Assembly: GCA_018401695.1 (NCBI GenBank)
Contig: JAGYKD010000002.1
Span: 62,001-126,000 of the forward strand
Source of the DNA: Flavobacteriales bacterium
GTDB taxonomy: Bacteria; Bacteroidota; Bacteroidia; CAIKAF01
Direction of reading: 5' to 3'
Length of the DNA: 64,000 nt
The translations under genes were made by a program, and so were the position numbers. Below the pieces are notes generated by a model. That model made no database searches. It saw only the letters and a program-made list of their open reading frames with translations, and was not told the origin of the DNA. Within the stretch, counting starts at the first letter, position 1. Each line of letters begins with the position of its first letter. Shown here piece after piece: positions 15,007-25,146 of the stretch.

Positions 15007-15930
15007 ATGTCGGAGCCAAGCGATACTCTAGTTCCGTCATTCGTAGCCTATTTGACATCTGAGCGCAGATGTTCAGCACATACCATTAAAGCATATAAGG
15101 AAGACCTGAATCAAGTTCAGGTCTTTCTTTTTGGTTTGGGCCAAAGCCCCAATTGGTTGTTGGTTGAGCCGGAAGATTTTAGCAGGTATTTGGTTTGGCT
15201 TCAACACCGAGGACTTGCAAAGACCAGCATCAATCGAAAAATTTCGGCCATACGCTCCTTTTACCGGTATTTACGCAAAAAAGGACTGCAAGTAAAGCAT
15301 CCATTAAGAGATATAACCAACCTGAGAGTTGCCGAAAAGACGCCCAGATTTTTAACGGCTAAACAAGCCGAGGGATTAAAGACACTGGTTTTTGGGGAGG
15401 ACTTTTCGGGGTACAGAGACAAGCTCATGTTGGGGCTGTTTTTGTGGACCGGAATGCGAAGTGCGGAGCTTATTGGCTTAACATTAACCGATGTAGACCT
15501 AACGCGAGCTCAATTACGTGTTATGGGAAAAGGGAATAAAGCAAGAATATTGCCTTTGCATGCCTTGTTGATTGATCAGTTGAGTACTTATTTACATGTG
15601 CGTACTCTTTTTTTGAAAGATATAGGAGTTCAAAGGCCGGAGCTATTTCTTAACGACAAAGGGGGGGCGCTTCAGGCGAGTTGGCTATACCGTAGGGTAC
15701 GCTATTACACCGGTCAGTTGACCAAAGAGAGTTACAGAGGTCCGCACCTTTTGCGTCATTCTTTTGCCACATGGATGTTAAATAATGGAGCGGATATTCA
15801 GGCGGTGAAGGAGCTGCTTGGCCATGCAAATTTAGCGGCAACTCAGGTGTATACGCATGTGGAATTTGAGCGCATGCGGGAGATGTATAGAAAAGCACAT
15901 CCGAAAGGCAGAAGCAAGGATGGAGAGTAA
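15007..15930 (+). CDS. xerC: Tyrosine recombinase XerC/XerD family
   Basis: The 307-residue protein has an N-terminal SAM-like core-binding domain (AYLTSERRCSAHTIKAYKEDL) and the catalytic residues of the Xer family: R in WTGMRSAELIGL, K in VMGKGNKARILPL, HxxR in HLLRHSFATWML, H in LLGHANLAATQ, and the Tyr nucleophile in VYTHV. It resolves chromosome dimers at dif. Its place between rpsU and hpf is the usual one for the housekeeping Xer recombinase in Flavobacteriia; whether it is XerC or XerD by homology is uncertain. A TTG at 15001 is a possible alternative start. Confidence 0.9.
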   Translation: MSEPSDTLVPSFVAYLTSERRCSAHTIKAYKEDLNQVQVFLFGLGQSPNWLLVEPEDFSRYLVWLQHRGLAKTSINRKISAIRSFYRYLRKKGLQVKHPLRDITNLRVAEKTPRFLTAKQAEGLKTLVFGEDFSGYRDKLMLGLFLWTGMRSAELIGLTLTDVDLTRAQLRVMGKGNKARILPLHALLIDQLSTYLHVRTLFLKDIGVQRPELFLNDKGGALQASWLYRRVRYYTGQLTKESYRGPHLLRHSFATWMLNNGADIQAVKELLGHANLAATQVYTHVEFERMREMYRKAHPKGRSKDGE

Positions 15931-16091
15931 TGTAAGCTTAGAAGATGAACGATGAGTTATAGAGTTGAATGAAGTAATTTTTAAGAGCGCAGATTCAAAT
16001 ACTTTGAGACAATTTAAGAGAAAGCTAAAGAGGGTGACGGAAAGAATGCTCGGCAACTTCTATATTTAGGCAAAATTTAAACCATACTACG

Positions 16092-16385
16092 ATGAACATA
16101 CTGATAAATCCGGTTAATTTTAACATAGAGGAATCTTTGAAAGACCATACGCAAAAGAAAATGGAGAAGTTGTATGGTTTATATGAAGAGATTGTGGGGA
16201 TAGAAGTGAACTACAAATTGGAGAACAACTCAGAGGATTCGAATAAGACAGCAGAAGTTCGGGTGAAAGTGCCGGGCAATGATTTATTTGCAGGCAAGAC
16301 AGGCAAGACCTTTGAGGAGTCTTTGGATGCCTGCATGGATGCCTTGAGGAAGCAGGTAGAGAAGCACAAGGAGCGCCACCGTTAA
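16092..16385 (+). CDS. hpf: Ribosome hibernation-promoting factor, short form
   Basis: The 97-residue protein has the HPF/RaiA fold: a beta-strand with NILINPVNFNIEESLKDHTQKK, a Lys-rich helix, the strand VEVNYKLENNS-like middle, and a C-terminal helix ending in EKHKERHR. It binds stationary-phase ribosomes. It lacks the C-terminal dimerisation domain of long HPF. It is located between xerC and the tRNA-tuf operon. Confidence 0.92.
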   Translation: MNILINPVNFNIEESLKDHTQKKMEKLYGLYEEIVGIEVNYKLENNSEDSNKTAEVRVKVPGNDLFAGKTGKTFEESLDACMDALRKQVEKHKERHR

Positions 16386-16400
16386 TTTTTTTTTAGCGGT

Positions 16401-16433
16401 TTTGGTAATTGAATAAAAACTTTACTACATTTG
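16401..16433 (+). promoter_or_regulatory. Promoter of the tRNA-Thr/tuf operon
   Basis: TTTG (16401-16404), 21 bases, TACATTTG (16426-16433) fits the Bacteroidota consensus and lies 17 bp before tRNA-Thr. Confidence 0.75.
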
Positions 16434-16450
16434 CAGCCCTTTGCGCACCA

Positions 16451-16524
16451 GCCGGTGTAGCTCAGTTGGCCAGAGCAGCTGATTTGTAATCAGCTGGTCG
16501 GGGGTTCGAATCCCTCCACCGGCT
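16451..16524 (+). tRNA. tRNA-Thr (TGT)
   Basis: Acceptor GCCGGTG/CACCGGC, D arm GCTC/GAGC, anticodon stem GCTGA/TCAGC with loop TTTGTAA (anticodon TGT), and T arm GGGGG/CCCTC are all present. The discriminator is T. Confidence 0.96.
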
Positions 16525-16544
16525 CCGTTCTTTATGCGCAAAAT

Positions 16545-16627
16545 GGGGAGATACTCAAGCGGTCAACGAGGACAGACTGTAAATCTGTTGCCAATCGGCT
16601 TCGTAGGTTCGAATCCTGCTCTCCCCA
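16545..16627 (+). tRNA. tRNA-Tyr (GTA)
   Basis: Class II tRNA with acceptor GGGGAGA/TCTCCCC, anticodon stem ACAGA/TCTGT with loop CTGTAAA (anticodon GTA), a long variable arm (TGCCAATCGGCTTC), and T arm GTAGG/CCTGC. The discriminator is A. Confidence 0.96.
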
Positions 16628-16644
16628 CTATTTCGTTTTGGATG

Positions 16645-16674
16645 TTGCAAATTAGTTGGAAACGACTACCTTTG
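16645..16674 (+). promoter_or_regulatory. Internal promoter before tRNA-Gly
   Basis: TTG (16645-16647), 19 bases, TACCTTTG (16667-16674) matches the Bacteroidota consensus and lies 22 bp upstream of tRNA-Gly. It gives the second half of the tRNA-tuf cluster its own start. Confidence 0.7.
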
Positions 16675-16695
16675 CACCCCGTTGCGAGGTAAAAA

Positions 16696-16769
16696 GCGGG
16701 AGTAGCTCAGCTGGCTAGAGCATTAGCCTTCCAAGCTAAGGGTCGCGGGTTCGAATCCCGTCTCCCGCT
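16696..16769 (+). tRNA. tRNA-Gly (TCC)
   Basis: Acceptor GCGGGAG/CTCCCGC, D arm GCTC/GAGC, anticodon stem TTAGC/GCTAA with loop CTTCCAA (anticodon TCC), and T arm GCGGG/CCCGT fold cleanly. The discriminator is T. Confidence 0.96.
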
Positions 16770-16801
16770 CAAGTCCCTTGGGACATTTGTTCTTTATGAA
16801 A

Positions 16802-16874
<73 letters not shown>

Positions 16875-16917
16875 CTGACAATTGAATCATTGCACAACCG
16901 GTTCTAAATCTCTAAAC

Positions 16918-18105
16918 ATGGCAAAGGAGAACTTCCAGCGGACAAAACCGCACCTTAACATTGGTACCATCGGTCACGTTGACCACGGTAAAACTACCTT
17001 AACAGCCGCAATTACTTCGGTATTGGCAGCTGACGGTCATTCTCAGGCAAGGTCTTTCGATTCGATCGACAACGCCCCGGAAGAGAAAGAGCGTGGTATC
17101 ACCATCAACACATCGCACGTAGAATACGAAACTGCGAATCGTCACTATGCACACGTTGACTGTCCTGGTCACGCCGACTATGTAAAAAACATGGTTACTG
17201 GTGCAGCTCAAATGGACGGAGCCATTCTGGTAGTAGCCGCTACGGATGGTCCTATGCCGCAAACCCGCGAGCACATCCTTTTGGCTCGTCAGGTAGGCGT
17301 TCCACGTATTGTAGTGTTCATGAACAAAGTGGACATGGTGGATGACCCCGAATTGCTCGAGCTCGTTGAAATGGAAATTCGTGATCTTCTTTCGTTCTAC
17401 GAATTTGACGGCGACAACACTCCGGTTGTTCAAGGCTCCGCCTTGGGTGGCTTGAACGGAGAGGAGAAATGGGTTCAAACCGTACGCGATCTTATGGCTT
17501 CGGTAGATGAATTTATCCCTGTACCTCCGCGTGATGTGGAAAAAACCTTCTTGATGCCGGTAGAGGACGTGTTCTCTATTACAGGTCGCGGTACTGTAGC
17601 TACAGGTCGTATTGAAACCGGTGTAATCCTTTCCGGAGAGGAAGTGGAAATCATTGGAATGCAAGAAGAGAAAATGAAGTCCGTGGTAACGGGTGTAGAA
17701 ATGTTCCGTAAAATTCTTGACCGTGGCGAAGCCGGCGATAATGTTGGTTTGTTGCTCCGCGGTATTGACAAGAAGGACATCCGTCGTGGTATGGTAATTG
17801 CCAAGCCGGGTTCTATTACACCTCATACCGAATTCAAAGCTGAGATTTACGTGTTGAAGAAAGAAGAGGGTGGACGTCACACTCCTTTCCATAACCGTTA
17901 CCGTCCTCAGTTTTACTTGCGTACCACTGACGTTACCGGAGAAATCACGCTTCCTGAAGGACGTGAAATGGTAATGCCAGGGGACAACGTAACCATTACA
18001 GTGAAACTCATTGTACCGGTTGCAATGGACAAGGGTCTTCGTTTTGCCATCCGCGAGGGTGGACGTACGGTAGGTGCCGGCCAGGTTATCGAAATCATCA
18101 AGTAA
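16918..18105 (+). CDS. tuf: Elongation factor Tu
   Basis: The 395-residue GTPase delivers aminoacyl-tRNA to the ribosome. It shows [14 protein letters not shown] (P-loop), [13 protein letters not shown] (switch I region), [25 protein letters not shown], and the C-terminal barrel ending [14 protein letters not shown]. The start at 16918 ([19 protein letters not shown]) is the family start; an ATG 12 codons earlier lies just after tRNA-Thr and is not used. tRNA genes precede it and a strong hairpin follows. Confidence 0.99.
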   Translation: MAKENFQRTKPHLNIGTIGHVDHGKTTLTAAITSVLAADGHSQARSFDSIDNAPEEKERGITINTSHVEYETANRHYAHVDCPGHADYVKNMVTGAAQMDGAILVVAATDGPMPQTREHILLARQVGVPRIVVFMNKVDMVDDPELLELVEMEIRDLLSFYEFDGDNTPVVQGSALGGLNGEEKWVQTVRDLMASVDEFIPVPPRDVEKTFLMPVEDVFSITGRGTVATGRIETGVILSGEEVEIIGMQEEKMKSVVTGVEMFRKILDRGEAGDNVGLLLRGIDKKDIRRGMVIAKPGSITPHTEFKAEIYVLKKEEGGRHTPFHNRYRPQFYLRTTDVTGEITLPEGREMVMPGDNVTITVKLIVPVAMDKGLRFAIREGGRTVGAGQVIEIIK

Positions 18106-18123
18106 TATTGATCGACCTGATAT

Positions 18124-18170
18124 GCGGTTGGTGCCTTCCTGGGTATTCAGGAAGCGCCAACCGCTTTTTT
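18124..18170 (+). terminator. Terminator after tuf
   Basis: A long hairpin (GCGGTTGG...CCAACCGC outer arms, TTCCTG/CAGGAA inner arms) is followed by six T residues. Because tRNA-Trp starts 1 nt later with no clear promoter between, read-through or processing probably feeds secE-nusG. Confidence 0.85.
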
Positions 18171-18241
18171 ACGGGTGTAGTTCAAGGGTAGAATAACGGT
18201 CTCCAAAACCGTTGATCTTGGTTCGAATCCAGGCACCCGTG
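18171..18241 (+). tRNA. tRNA-Trp (CCA)
   Basis: Acceptor ACGGGTG/CACCCGT, D arm GTTC/GAAT, anticodon stem ACGGT/ACCGT with loop CTCCAAA (anticodon CCA), and the T-loop TTCGAAT. The discriminator is G. The tRNA-Trp-secE-nusG order is the conserved one. Confidence 0.96.
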
Positions 18242-18257
18242 CAAAAAAAAGAATAAG

Positions 18258-18455
18258 GTGAAACTGAAAGCCTACATACAAGAAAGTTACGAGGAGCTGG
18301 TCAATAAGGTCTCATGGCCTACTTGGACAGAACTTCAAAGCAGTTCCATTGTGGTTCTTGTGGCCTCTCTTTTGATTGCCCTTGCAGTTTTTGCAATGGA
18401 CTCTGTATTTAGCAGGGTTATGAAATTGGTGTATGACTTGCTGTTTGGCAGCTAA
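18258..18455 (+). CDS. secE: Preprotein translocase subunit SecE
   Basis: The 65-residue single-span protein has the SecE motif EELVNKVSWPTWTELQSSS just before one membrane helix (IVVLVASLLIALAVFAMD). It clamps SecY in the translocon. The start is GTG at 18258, directly after tRNA-Trp. nusG follows by 15 nt. Confidence 0.96.
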   Translation: MKLKAYIQESYEELVNKVSWPTWTELQSSSIVVLVASLLIALAVFAMDSVFSRVMKLVYDLLFGS

Positions 18456-18470
18456 ATATCAAAGAAGGAG

Positions 18471-19019
18471 ATGTCCGAGACGGTAAAAAAATGGTATGTG
18501 GTGCGGGTCATTAGTGGGCAAGAGAAAAAAATCAAGTCCTACATTGAAATGGAGGTCCGTCGTGCCGGAATAGAGGTTTATTTGAATCAAATCCTTATCC
18601 CGACAGAGAAGATTTACCAAATTCGCAAAGGGAAAAAGGTGAGCAAAGAGCAAAGCCTGTATCCCGGATACATATTTATTGAGGCTGCCTTAATAGGTGA
18701 ATTGCCGCATACCATAAATAATGTTCCAGGAGTAATTAATTTTTTGGGTGAAAAGGGCGGAAGTCCCCAGCCATTAAGTGCTTCTGAAGTGAACCGAATG
18801 CTGGGTAAAGTAGATGAGCTTGCCGAAAGTGAAGAGGAATTAAATATTCCCTTTATGGTAGGTGAATCTGTAAAGGTTATTGATGGGCCCTTCAATAATT
18901 TCTCTGGAATTATTGAACATATCAATGAAGAAAAGAAAAAACTCAAAGTATCGGTTAAGATTTTTGGACGGAAAACCCCATTGGAGCTTAGCTACATGCA
19001 GGTCGAAAAAGAAAGTTAA
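18471..19019 (+). CDS. nusG: Transcription termination/antitermination factor NusG
   Basis: The 182-residue protein has the NGN domain (KKWYVVRVISGQEKKIKSYI, then LYPGYIFIEA) and a C-terminal KOW motif (VIDGPFNNFSGIIEHI). It binds RNA polymerase and couples it to ribosomes or Rho. An insertion between the domains is short, as is usual for Bacteroidota. Confidence 0.97.
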   Translation: MSETVKKWYVVRVISGQEKKIKSYIEMEVRRAGIEVYLNQILIPTEKIYQIRKGKKVSKEQSLYPGYIFIEAALIGELPHTINNVPGVINFLGEKGGSPQPLSASEVNRMLGKVDELAESEEELNIPFMVGESVKVIDGPFNNFSGIIEHINEEKKKLKVSVKIFGRKTPLELSYMQVEKES

Positions 19020-19043
19020 CGCACAAACGTATATTTAATCGTC

Positions 19044-19484
19044 ATGGCAAAGGAAGTAAGTGGTTTTATTAAGCTACAAGTCAAAGGAGGGCAAGCAAAC
19101 CCTTCTCCCCCGATTGGCCCCGCCTTGGGTGCGAAGGGAGTCAACATTATGGACTTCTGCAAGCAATTTAACGCCCGCACCCAGGAGCAAATGGGCAAAG
19201 TGCTGCCGGTGGTTATTACCGTGTATGCCGATAAGTCATTCGAATTTATCATTAAAAGTCCCCCGGTACCGGTTTTGCTTGTCGATGCAAGCAAGGTGAA
19301 AGGTGGCTCCCCAGAACCCAACCGTAAAAAAGTAGGTTCTGTAAATTGGGATCAAGTGCGTGAAATCGCAGAAATTAAAATGAAGGACCTGAACTGTTTT
19401 GAGGTGAATAGCGCCATGCGCATGATAGCCGGAACAGCTCGTTCTATGGGTATAACCGTTGAGGGAGAGTTTCCCGCGAATTAA
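19044..19484 (+). CDS. rplK: 50S ribosomal protein uL11
   Basis: The 146-residue protein begins [20 protein letters not shown] and contains [23 protein letters not shown]-type uL11 sequence. It forms the stalk base with 23S rRNA. It is the first gene of the L11 ribosomal operon here, 24 nt after nusG. Confidence 0.98.
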   Translation: MAKEVSGFIKLQVKGGQANPSPPIGPALGAKGVNIMDFCKQFNARTQEQMGKVLPVVITVYADKSFEFIIKSPPVPVLLVDASKVKGGSPEPNRKKVGSVNWDQVREIAEIKMKDLNCFEVNSAMRMIAGTARSMGITVEGEFPAN

Positions 19485-19492
19485 TTACAGCA

Positions 19493-20188
19493 ATGGCAAG
19501 GTTAACAAAAAAAATGAAAGCAGCCCTTGGTAAGGTAGAAGCCGACAAGGAATATAGCCTAAGTGAGGCAGCTGCACTTGTTAAAGATCTTTCAATTACC
19601 AAGTTTGATGCCAGCGTGGACATAGCCGTTCGCCTTGGTGTTGATCCCCGCAAAGCGGACCAAATGGTTCGTGGTTCTGTGAAGCTTCCTCATGGAATTG
19701 GTAAAAGCGTGCGCGTGTTGGTGCTTTGTACTCCCGAAAAGGAGGAAGAAGCTAAGGCCGCCGGCGCTGACATGGTTGGGCTTGACGAATACATTGAAAA
19801 AATCAAAAATGGTTGGACCGATGTAGACGTTATTGTTACAATGCCAGCCGTTATGGGTAAAATTGGTGCTTTAGGGCGTATTTTAGGCCCACGTGGCCTA
19901 ATGCCTAATCCCAAAACCGGAACGGTAACCATGGAGATTGGTAAGGCTGTTGAAGATGTGAAAGCCGGTAAAATTGACTTTAAGGTCGATAAGTATGGTA
20001 TCGTGCACACGACCATAGGCCGGACCTCATTTGAGGCAGAAAAGTTGCAGGAAAATGCCCGCGAGTTCCTGCAAACCATTGCCAAACTCAAGCCTTCTTC
20101 CGCTAAAGGTACTTATGTGCAGAGCATTTTTATGTCTCCAACCATGGGTCCCGGTGTGCGTGTAGAGGCTAAAACTGTCGTAGGTTAA
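19493..20188 (+). CDS. rplA: 50S ribosomal protein uL1
   Basis: The 231-residue protein has the uL1 signature DADQMVRG-like [20 protein letters not shown], the domain II motif [12 protein letters not shown], and the C-terminal [14 protein letters not shown]. It binds the L1 stalk and in many bacteria represses its own operon. It follows rplK by 8 nt. Confidence 0.98.
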   Translation: MARLTKKMKAALGKVEADKEYSLSEAAALVKDLSITKFDASVDIAVRLGVDPRKADQMVRGSVKLPHGIGKSVRVLVLCTPEKEEEAKAAGADMVGLDEYIEKIKNGWTDVDVIVTMPAVMGKIGALGRILGPRGLMPNPKTGTVTMEIGKAVEDVKAGKIDFKVDKYGIVHTTIGRTSFEAEKLQENAREFLQTIAKLKPSSAKGTYVQSIFMSPTMGPGVRVEAKTVVG

Positions 20189-20206
20189 TTAAAATCCGTA
20201 AAGCTG

Positions 20207-20731
20207 ATGACCCGATCAGAAAAAAGTCAGGCCATTGAAGCAATTCTCGAAACGCTCGACGGCAACAACGTTTTTTACTTGGCAGATACCTCTGGGATGT
20301 CTGCTGAAAAAACAACCAAATTGCGCCGTGTATGCTTTGAGAAGGGTATAAAACTTAACGTAGTTAAGAATACCCTCTTGCGCCAAGCTATGGAGCGTTC
20401 CGAAAAGGATTTTTCTCCGCTGTTTGAATCGCTTAAAGGTACCACCGCACTTATGGTGGCCGAAACCGGGAATGTACCCGGAAAGCTTCTTAAGCAGTTG
20501 GGAAAAGAAATGGGCAAGCCTACCTTAAAAGCGGCTTACATTGATGCTGCCACCTTTGTGGGTGAGGAGCACTTGGAAGCTCTGGCTTCGCTTAAATCCC
20601 GCGAAGAATTGCTCGGCGATGTTATTGGTTTGCTCCAATCTCCTGCCAAGAACGTTATTGGCGCTCTTCAAGGAGGTGGTGGTCAAAAAATCGCCGGCTT
20701 GGTCAAAGCGCTTCAAGAACGCGCTGCTTAA
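20207..20731 (+). CDS. rplJ: 50S ribosomal protein uL10
   Basis: The 174-residue protein has an N-terminal rRNA-binding domain (FYLADTSGMSAEKTTKLRR, VVKNTLLRQAM) and a C-terminal helix (GLVKALQERAA) that carries bL12 dimers. Only 18 nt separate it from rplA, so there is no room for a full L10 leader of the classical type. Confidence 0.98.
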   Translation: MTRSEKSQAIEAILETLDGNNVFYLADTSGMSAEKTTKLRRVCFEKGIKLNVVKNTLLRQAMERSEKDFSPLFESLKGTTALMVAETGNVPGKLLKQLGKEMGKPTLKAAYIDAATFVGEEHLEALASLKSREELLGDVIGLLQSPAKNVIGALQGGGGQKIAGLVKALQERAA

Positions 20732-20781
20732 ATCTTCATTCTAAATTTTCACCGAATCCACATCTTTAAACAATTATTATC

Positions 20782-21156
20782 ATGGCAGAAGTAAAGGAAT
20801 TGGCCGAACAACTGGTCAACCTCACCGTGAAGGAAGTCAATGAATTGGCTACTATTTTGAAAGAGGAGTATGGCATTGAGCCTGCTGCTGCTGCAGTAGC
20901 TGTTGCTGCTCCAGGCGCCGGAGCCGGCGATGCTGTAGAAGAAAAAACATCCTTCGATGTTATCCTTAATAGCCCAGGTGGTTCCAAACTTAACGTGGTA
21001 AAAGCCGTTAAAGAACTTACAGGTCTTGGCCTCAAAGAAGCCAAAGAACTTGTAGACGGAGCTCCTAAAGCCATTAAGGAAGGTATCTCCAAAGAGGAAG
21101 CTGAAGCTATTAAAGCTCAGCTGGAAGAAGCAGGTGCGGAAGTTGAGCTTAAGTAA
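20782..21156 (+). CDS. rplL: 50S ribosomal protein bL12
   Basis: The 124-residue protein has the N-terminal dimerisation domain, an Ala/Gly-rich hinge ([15 protein letters not shown]) and the factor-binding C-terminal domain with [18 protein letters not shown]. It recruits translation factors. It lies 50 nt after rplJ. Confidence 0.98.
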   Translation: MAEVKELAEQLVNLTVKEVNELATILKEEYGIEPAAAAVAVAAPGAGAGDAVEEKTSFDVILNSPGGSKLNVVKAVKELTGLGLKEAKELVDGAPKAIKEGISKEEAEAIKAQLEEAGAEVELK

Positions 21157-21186
21157 GTTCATCCAATCACCGAAGCGAATCCGACA

Positions 21187-21220
21187 GACCCAAACCCCAT
21201 ATTTGGTATGGGGTAGGGTC
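21187..21220 (+). terminator. Hairpin between rplL and rpoB (attenuator or processing site)
   Basis: GACCC (outer) and CCCCAT (inner) pair with ATGGGG and GGGTC to form a long interrupted stem. A U-rich pyrimidine stretch follows some 20 nt later. In other bacteria the rplL-rpoB gap carries a partial terminator that sets the ratio of ribosomal protein to polymerase; I infer the same here. Confidence 0.6.
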
Positions 21221-21279
21221 TTATCCTGTTTACTCAGGTTCTCTTTTTATTTCTCTTTTCCTTAATTTCGTCCTATCTT

Positions 21280-24200
21280 ATGGCGGTGGCATCGAATTCT
21301 TCTACCCAAAAATCGAATTTGCCTACAAGGCACAATTTCGCTTCCATTCAAAATCAGGTAGATTACCCTGATTTTTTGGAAATTCAATTAAAATCTTTCA
21401 GGGACTTCTTTCAATTGGAAACTACTCCTGAGAACCGCATAAACGAAGGACTTTACGCGGTTTTTAGTGAGAATTTTCCTATTACAGATGCCCGAAACCA
21501 ATTTGTGCTGGAATTCCTCGATTACTATATCGACCCCCCTCGGTATACCCTCGACGAATGCATCGAAAGGGGCTTAACTTATGCTCTGCCCCTCAAAGCC
21601 AAACTCCGACTCTATTGCACCGACCCGGAACACGAAGATTTCGAAACTATTGTCCAAGATGTCTATCTGGGCACTATCCCTTATATGACTCCCAAAGGCA
21701 CCTTTGTTATTAATGGTGCAGAACGGGTAATTGTATCTCAATTGCACCGTTCTCCAGGCGTGTTCTTTGGCCAAAGCCGCCATGCCAACGGTACCAAACT
21801 TTATTCAGCGCGCATTATCCCCTTTAAAGGGAGCTGGATTGAGTTTGCCACCGACATCAATAATGTGATGTATGCCTACATTGACCGGAAAAAGAAATTA
21901 CCCGTTACTACTTTGTTTCGTGCCATAGGCTTCGAATCCGATAAAGATGTTTTGGGTATTTTTGATTTGGCCGATGAGGTTAAAGTCAATAAAACCAACC
22001 TTAAAAAGTGCGTTGGCCGCAAACTGGCAGCCCGTGTACTTAAAACCTGGATTGAGGATTTCGTAGACGAAGATACCGGAGAAGTGGTTTCTATTGAACG
22101 GAACGAGGTTATCCTTGACCGTGAAACTATTATTGAATCCGATCATGTAGAAGAAATCTTGAACTCGGGTACCAAATCGATTATTCTTCATAAAGAAGAT
22201 GGAAGTTCTGCCGATTTCAGCATTATTTACAATACACTTCAAAAGGATACCACAAACTCTGAAATTGAAGCAGTAGAACACGTCTATCGTGTCCTAAGAA
22301 ATGCCGACCCCCCCGATGAAGAAACCGCTCGTGGTGTTTTGGATAAACTGTTTTTCTCAGACAAACGCTACGATTTAGGTGAAGTAGGCCGTTACCGAAT
22401 CAATAGAAAACTGGGTTTGAATATTGGTTCTGAAACCCGCGTGCTTACTAAAGAGGATATCATTGCTATTGTTAAGCACCTGATTCAGCTCATTAACTCC
22501 AAAGCCAACGTAGACGATATCGACCACTTGTCAAACCGCCGCGTGCGTACCGTGGGTGAACAACTCTACAACCAGTTCGGTGTTGGCTTGGCCCGTATGG
22601 CTAGAACCATTCGTGAGCGTATGAATGTACGCGACAACGAGGTGTTTACTCCCATTGACCTGATTAACGCTAAAACCCTTTCATCGGTAATTAATTCTTT
22701 CTTTGGCACAAACCAGCTGAGCCAATTCATGGACCAGACCAATCCATTGGCTGAGGTTACCCATAAGCGGCGCCTTTCTGCCCTGGGACCCGGTGGCTTA
22801 TCCAGAGAAAGGGCAGGATTTGAGGTGCGTGACGTCCATTACACTCATTATGGACGTTTATGTACGATTGAAACCCCAGAAGGACCAAACATTGGTCTCA
22901 TCTCCTCTCTTTGCGTATATGCCAGAATCAATAAGCTTGGCTTTATCGAAACGCCTTACCGCAAAGTAGATGAAGGTCAGGTAAAGTTGACCAACGAAGT
23001 GGTATATCTTTCTGCAGAAGAGGAGGAAGCCAATATCATTGCTCAGGCTAACGCTATCTTAGACGATAAAGGAAACTTCCAAAGCCAACGCATTAAAGCG
23101 CGTTTTGAAGGAGATTTCCCGCTTTCTGAGCCGCACGAGGTAAAACTCATGGACGTAGCTCCAAATCAGATTGCATCCATTGCAGCATCCTTAATTCCCT
23201 TCCTTGAGCATGACGATGCCAACCGTGCGCTTATGGGGTCAAACATGATGCGCCAGGCGGTTCCTTTACTTCAACCCGACGCGCCTATTGTTGGAACAGG
23301 GCTCGAAGAACGCGTAGCTCGCGATTCGCGACTCCTGCTTAACGCAGAATACGATGGGGTAGTAGAGTATGTTGATGCAGGGAAAATTAGCATCCGATAC
23401 GAAAGAACCGACGAGGAAAAACTCGTAAGCTTCGACGATGATGTTAAAACCTACAAACTCATTAAATTCCGTAAAACCAACCAGAATACTACCATTAACT
23501 TAAAACCTATTGTTAAAAAAGGGCAACGAGTTAGTCGCGGACAGGTACTCTGTGAAGGTTTCGGTACAGAAAAAGGGGAACTTGCTCTAGGACGTAACCT
23601 TCTGGTCGCTTTTATGCCATGGAAAGGCTACAACTTTGAGGATGCCATTGTGATTTCAGAAAAGGTTGTCAGGGACGATACCTTTACTTCTCTCCACATC
23701 GATGAGTTTATCATGGAGGTGCGGGATACCAAAATGGGTCAAGAAGAGCTTACCGCCGATATTCCCAACGTTTCCGAAGAAGCCACACGCGATTTGGATG
23801 AAAATGGCCTAATCCGAATAGGGGCCGAAGTAGTTCCCGGAGATATCCTTATTGGTAAAATCACTCCTAAGGGCGAGTCTGATCCTACTCCCGAAGAAAA
23901 ACTGCTGCGTGCCATTTTTGGCGATAAGGCCGGAGATGTAAAGGATGCTTCTATGAAAGCACCCCCTTCACTCTACGGAGTTGTAATTGATAAAAAGTTG
24001 TTCTCTAAGTCCATGAAGGACAGAAGAACAAAGGCAGAAGATAAAAAAGAGCTTGAGATCCTTGACAAAGTATACGAAAAGGAATTCTTTGAACTTAAAG
24101 ATAAGCTCATTACTCGTTTGCTGAGCTTGCTGGAAGGCAAAACGGCTCAAGGAGTATTCAATAACCTCCGTGAGGAAGTTGTTAAAAAGGGTAGCAAGTT

Positions 24201-25113
24201 CACGCGTAAAGCGTTATCGCATATTGATTACATACACATTAATCCCGAAAATTGGATTAAGGACGATGAAATCAATGCGAAGGTTAAATTGCTTATTCAC
24301 AATTACTCCATTAAGCATAACGATTTGCTCGGGGTACACAAACGCAAAAAATACAACATCACTGTAGGGGATGAATTGCCCTCCGGTATTGTTCAACTCG
24401 CCAAAGTGTACATCGCTAAAAAACGTAAGCTTAAGGTAGGTGACAAACTAGCCGGTCGACACGGTAACAAAGGTATTGTGGCACGCATCGTTCGTCCTGA
24501 AGATATGCCTTTCCTCGACGACGGCACTCCGGTAGATATCGTGTTGAACCCTCTAGGGGTACCTTCACGGATGAACCTTGGTCAGATTTATGAGACTATC
24601 TTGGCTTGGGCCGGGCATAAGTTGGGAAAGAAATACGCTACCCCAATTTTTGACGGAGCTTCTATTGAAGATATTCAAAACGAAGTAGAGAAAGCCGGGT
24701 TACCCAGGTTAGGCAAATCTTACCTCTACGACGGCGGAACCGGCGAACGTTTCCACCAACCGGCAACCGTGGGCATAATTTATATGCTCAAACTAAGCCA
24801 TATGGTAGATGACAAAATGCACGCAAGATCTATTGGACCCTACAGCTTAATTACCCAGCAACCTTTAGGTGGTAAAGCTCAGTTCGGTGGCCAGCGTTTT
24901 GGAGAAATGGAAGTATGGGCTCTCGAAGCATTCGGAGCAGCCAATATTCTTCAAGAAATGCTCACCGTTAAAAGCGATGACGTTATGGGAAGGGCAAAAG
25001 CATATGAGTACATCGTAAAAGGTGAACCTATGCCCATTCCCGGCATTCCTGAGTCGTTCAACGTGCTCTTGCATGAACTCAGAGGGTTGGGCCTCAAAAT
25101 AACCCTAGAATAA
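21280..25113 (+). CDS. rpoB: RNA polymerase beta subunit
   Basis: The 1277-residue subunit carries the catalytic-cleft half of RNA polymerase. The rifampicin region reads [20 protein letters not shown] to LSALGPGG and keeps the main sensitive-type residues (Asp516, His526 and Ser531 in E. coli numbering). The residue after the conserved RLC is Thr rather than the usual Pro (codon 22864-22866). Late motifs include [15 protein letters not shown] and [20 protein letters not shown]. It is followed by rpoC after 33 nt. Confidence 0.99.
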   Translation: MAVASNSSTQKSNLPTRHNFASIQNQVDYPDFLEIQLKSFRDFFQLETTPENRINEGLYAVFSENFPITDARNQFVLEFLDYYIDPPRYTLDECIERGLTYALPLKAKLRLYCTDPEHEDFETIVQDVYLGTIPYMTPKGTFVINGAERVIVSQLHRSPGVFFGQSRHANGTKLYSARIIPFKGSWIEFATDINNVMYAYIDRKKKLPVTTLFRAIGFESDKDVLGIFDLADEVKVNKTNLKKCVGRKLAARVLKTWIEDFVDEDTGEVVSIERNEVILDRETIIESDHVEEILNSGTKSIILHKEDGSSADFSIIYNTLQKDTTNSEIEAVEHVYRVLRNADPPDEETARGVLDKLFFSDKRYDLGEVGRYRINRKLGLNIGSETRVLTKEDIIAIVKHLIQLINSKANVDDIDHLSNRRVRTVGEQLYNQFGVGLARMARTIRERMNVRDNEVFTPIDLINAKTLSSVINSFFGTNQLSQFMDQTNPLAEVTHKRRLSALGPGGLSRERAGFEVRDVHYTHYGRLCTIETPEGPNIGLISSLCVYARINKLGFIETPYRKVDEGQVKLTNEVVYLSAEEEEANIIAQANAILDDKGNFQSQRIKARFEGDFPLSEPHEVKLMDVAPNQIASIAASLIPFLEHDDANRALMGSNMMRQAVPLLQPDAPIVGTGLEERVARDSRLLLNAEYDGVVEYVDAGKISIRYERTDEEKLVSFDDDVKTYKLIKFRKTNQNTTINLKPIVKKGQRVSRGQVLCEGFGTEKGELALGRNLLVAFMPWKGYNFEDAIVISEKVVRDDTFTSLHIDEFIMEVRDTKMGQEELTADIPNVSEEATRDLDENGLIRIGAEVVPGDILIGKITPKGESDPTPEEKLLRAIFGDKAGDVKDASMKAPPSLYGVVIDKKLFSKSMKDRRTKAEDKKELEILDKVYEKEFFELKDKLITRLLSLLEGKTAQGVFNNLREEVVKKGSKFTRKALSHIDYIHINPENWIKDDEINAKVKLLIHNYSIKHNDLLGVHKRKKYNITVGDELPSGIVQLAKVYIAKKRKLKVGDKLAGRHGNKGIVARIVRPEDMPFLDDGTPVDIVLNPLGVPSRMNLGQIYETILAWAGHKLGKKYATPIFDGASIEDIQNEVEKAGLPRLGKSYLYDGGTGERFHQPATVGIIYMLKLSHMVDDKMHARSIGPYSLITQQPLGGKAQFGGQRFGEMEVWALEAFGAANILQEMLTVKSDDVMGRAKAYEYIVKGEPMPIPGIPESFNVLLHELRGLGLKITLE

Positions 25114-25146
25114 TTTCGGAAGTAAAACCTTATCTAAGCGGATCAT

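Noticed and set aside
20180-20210. Ribosomal L10 leader between rplA and rplJ
   Set aside because: Only 18 nt separate the genes, too short for the leader.
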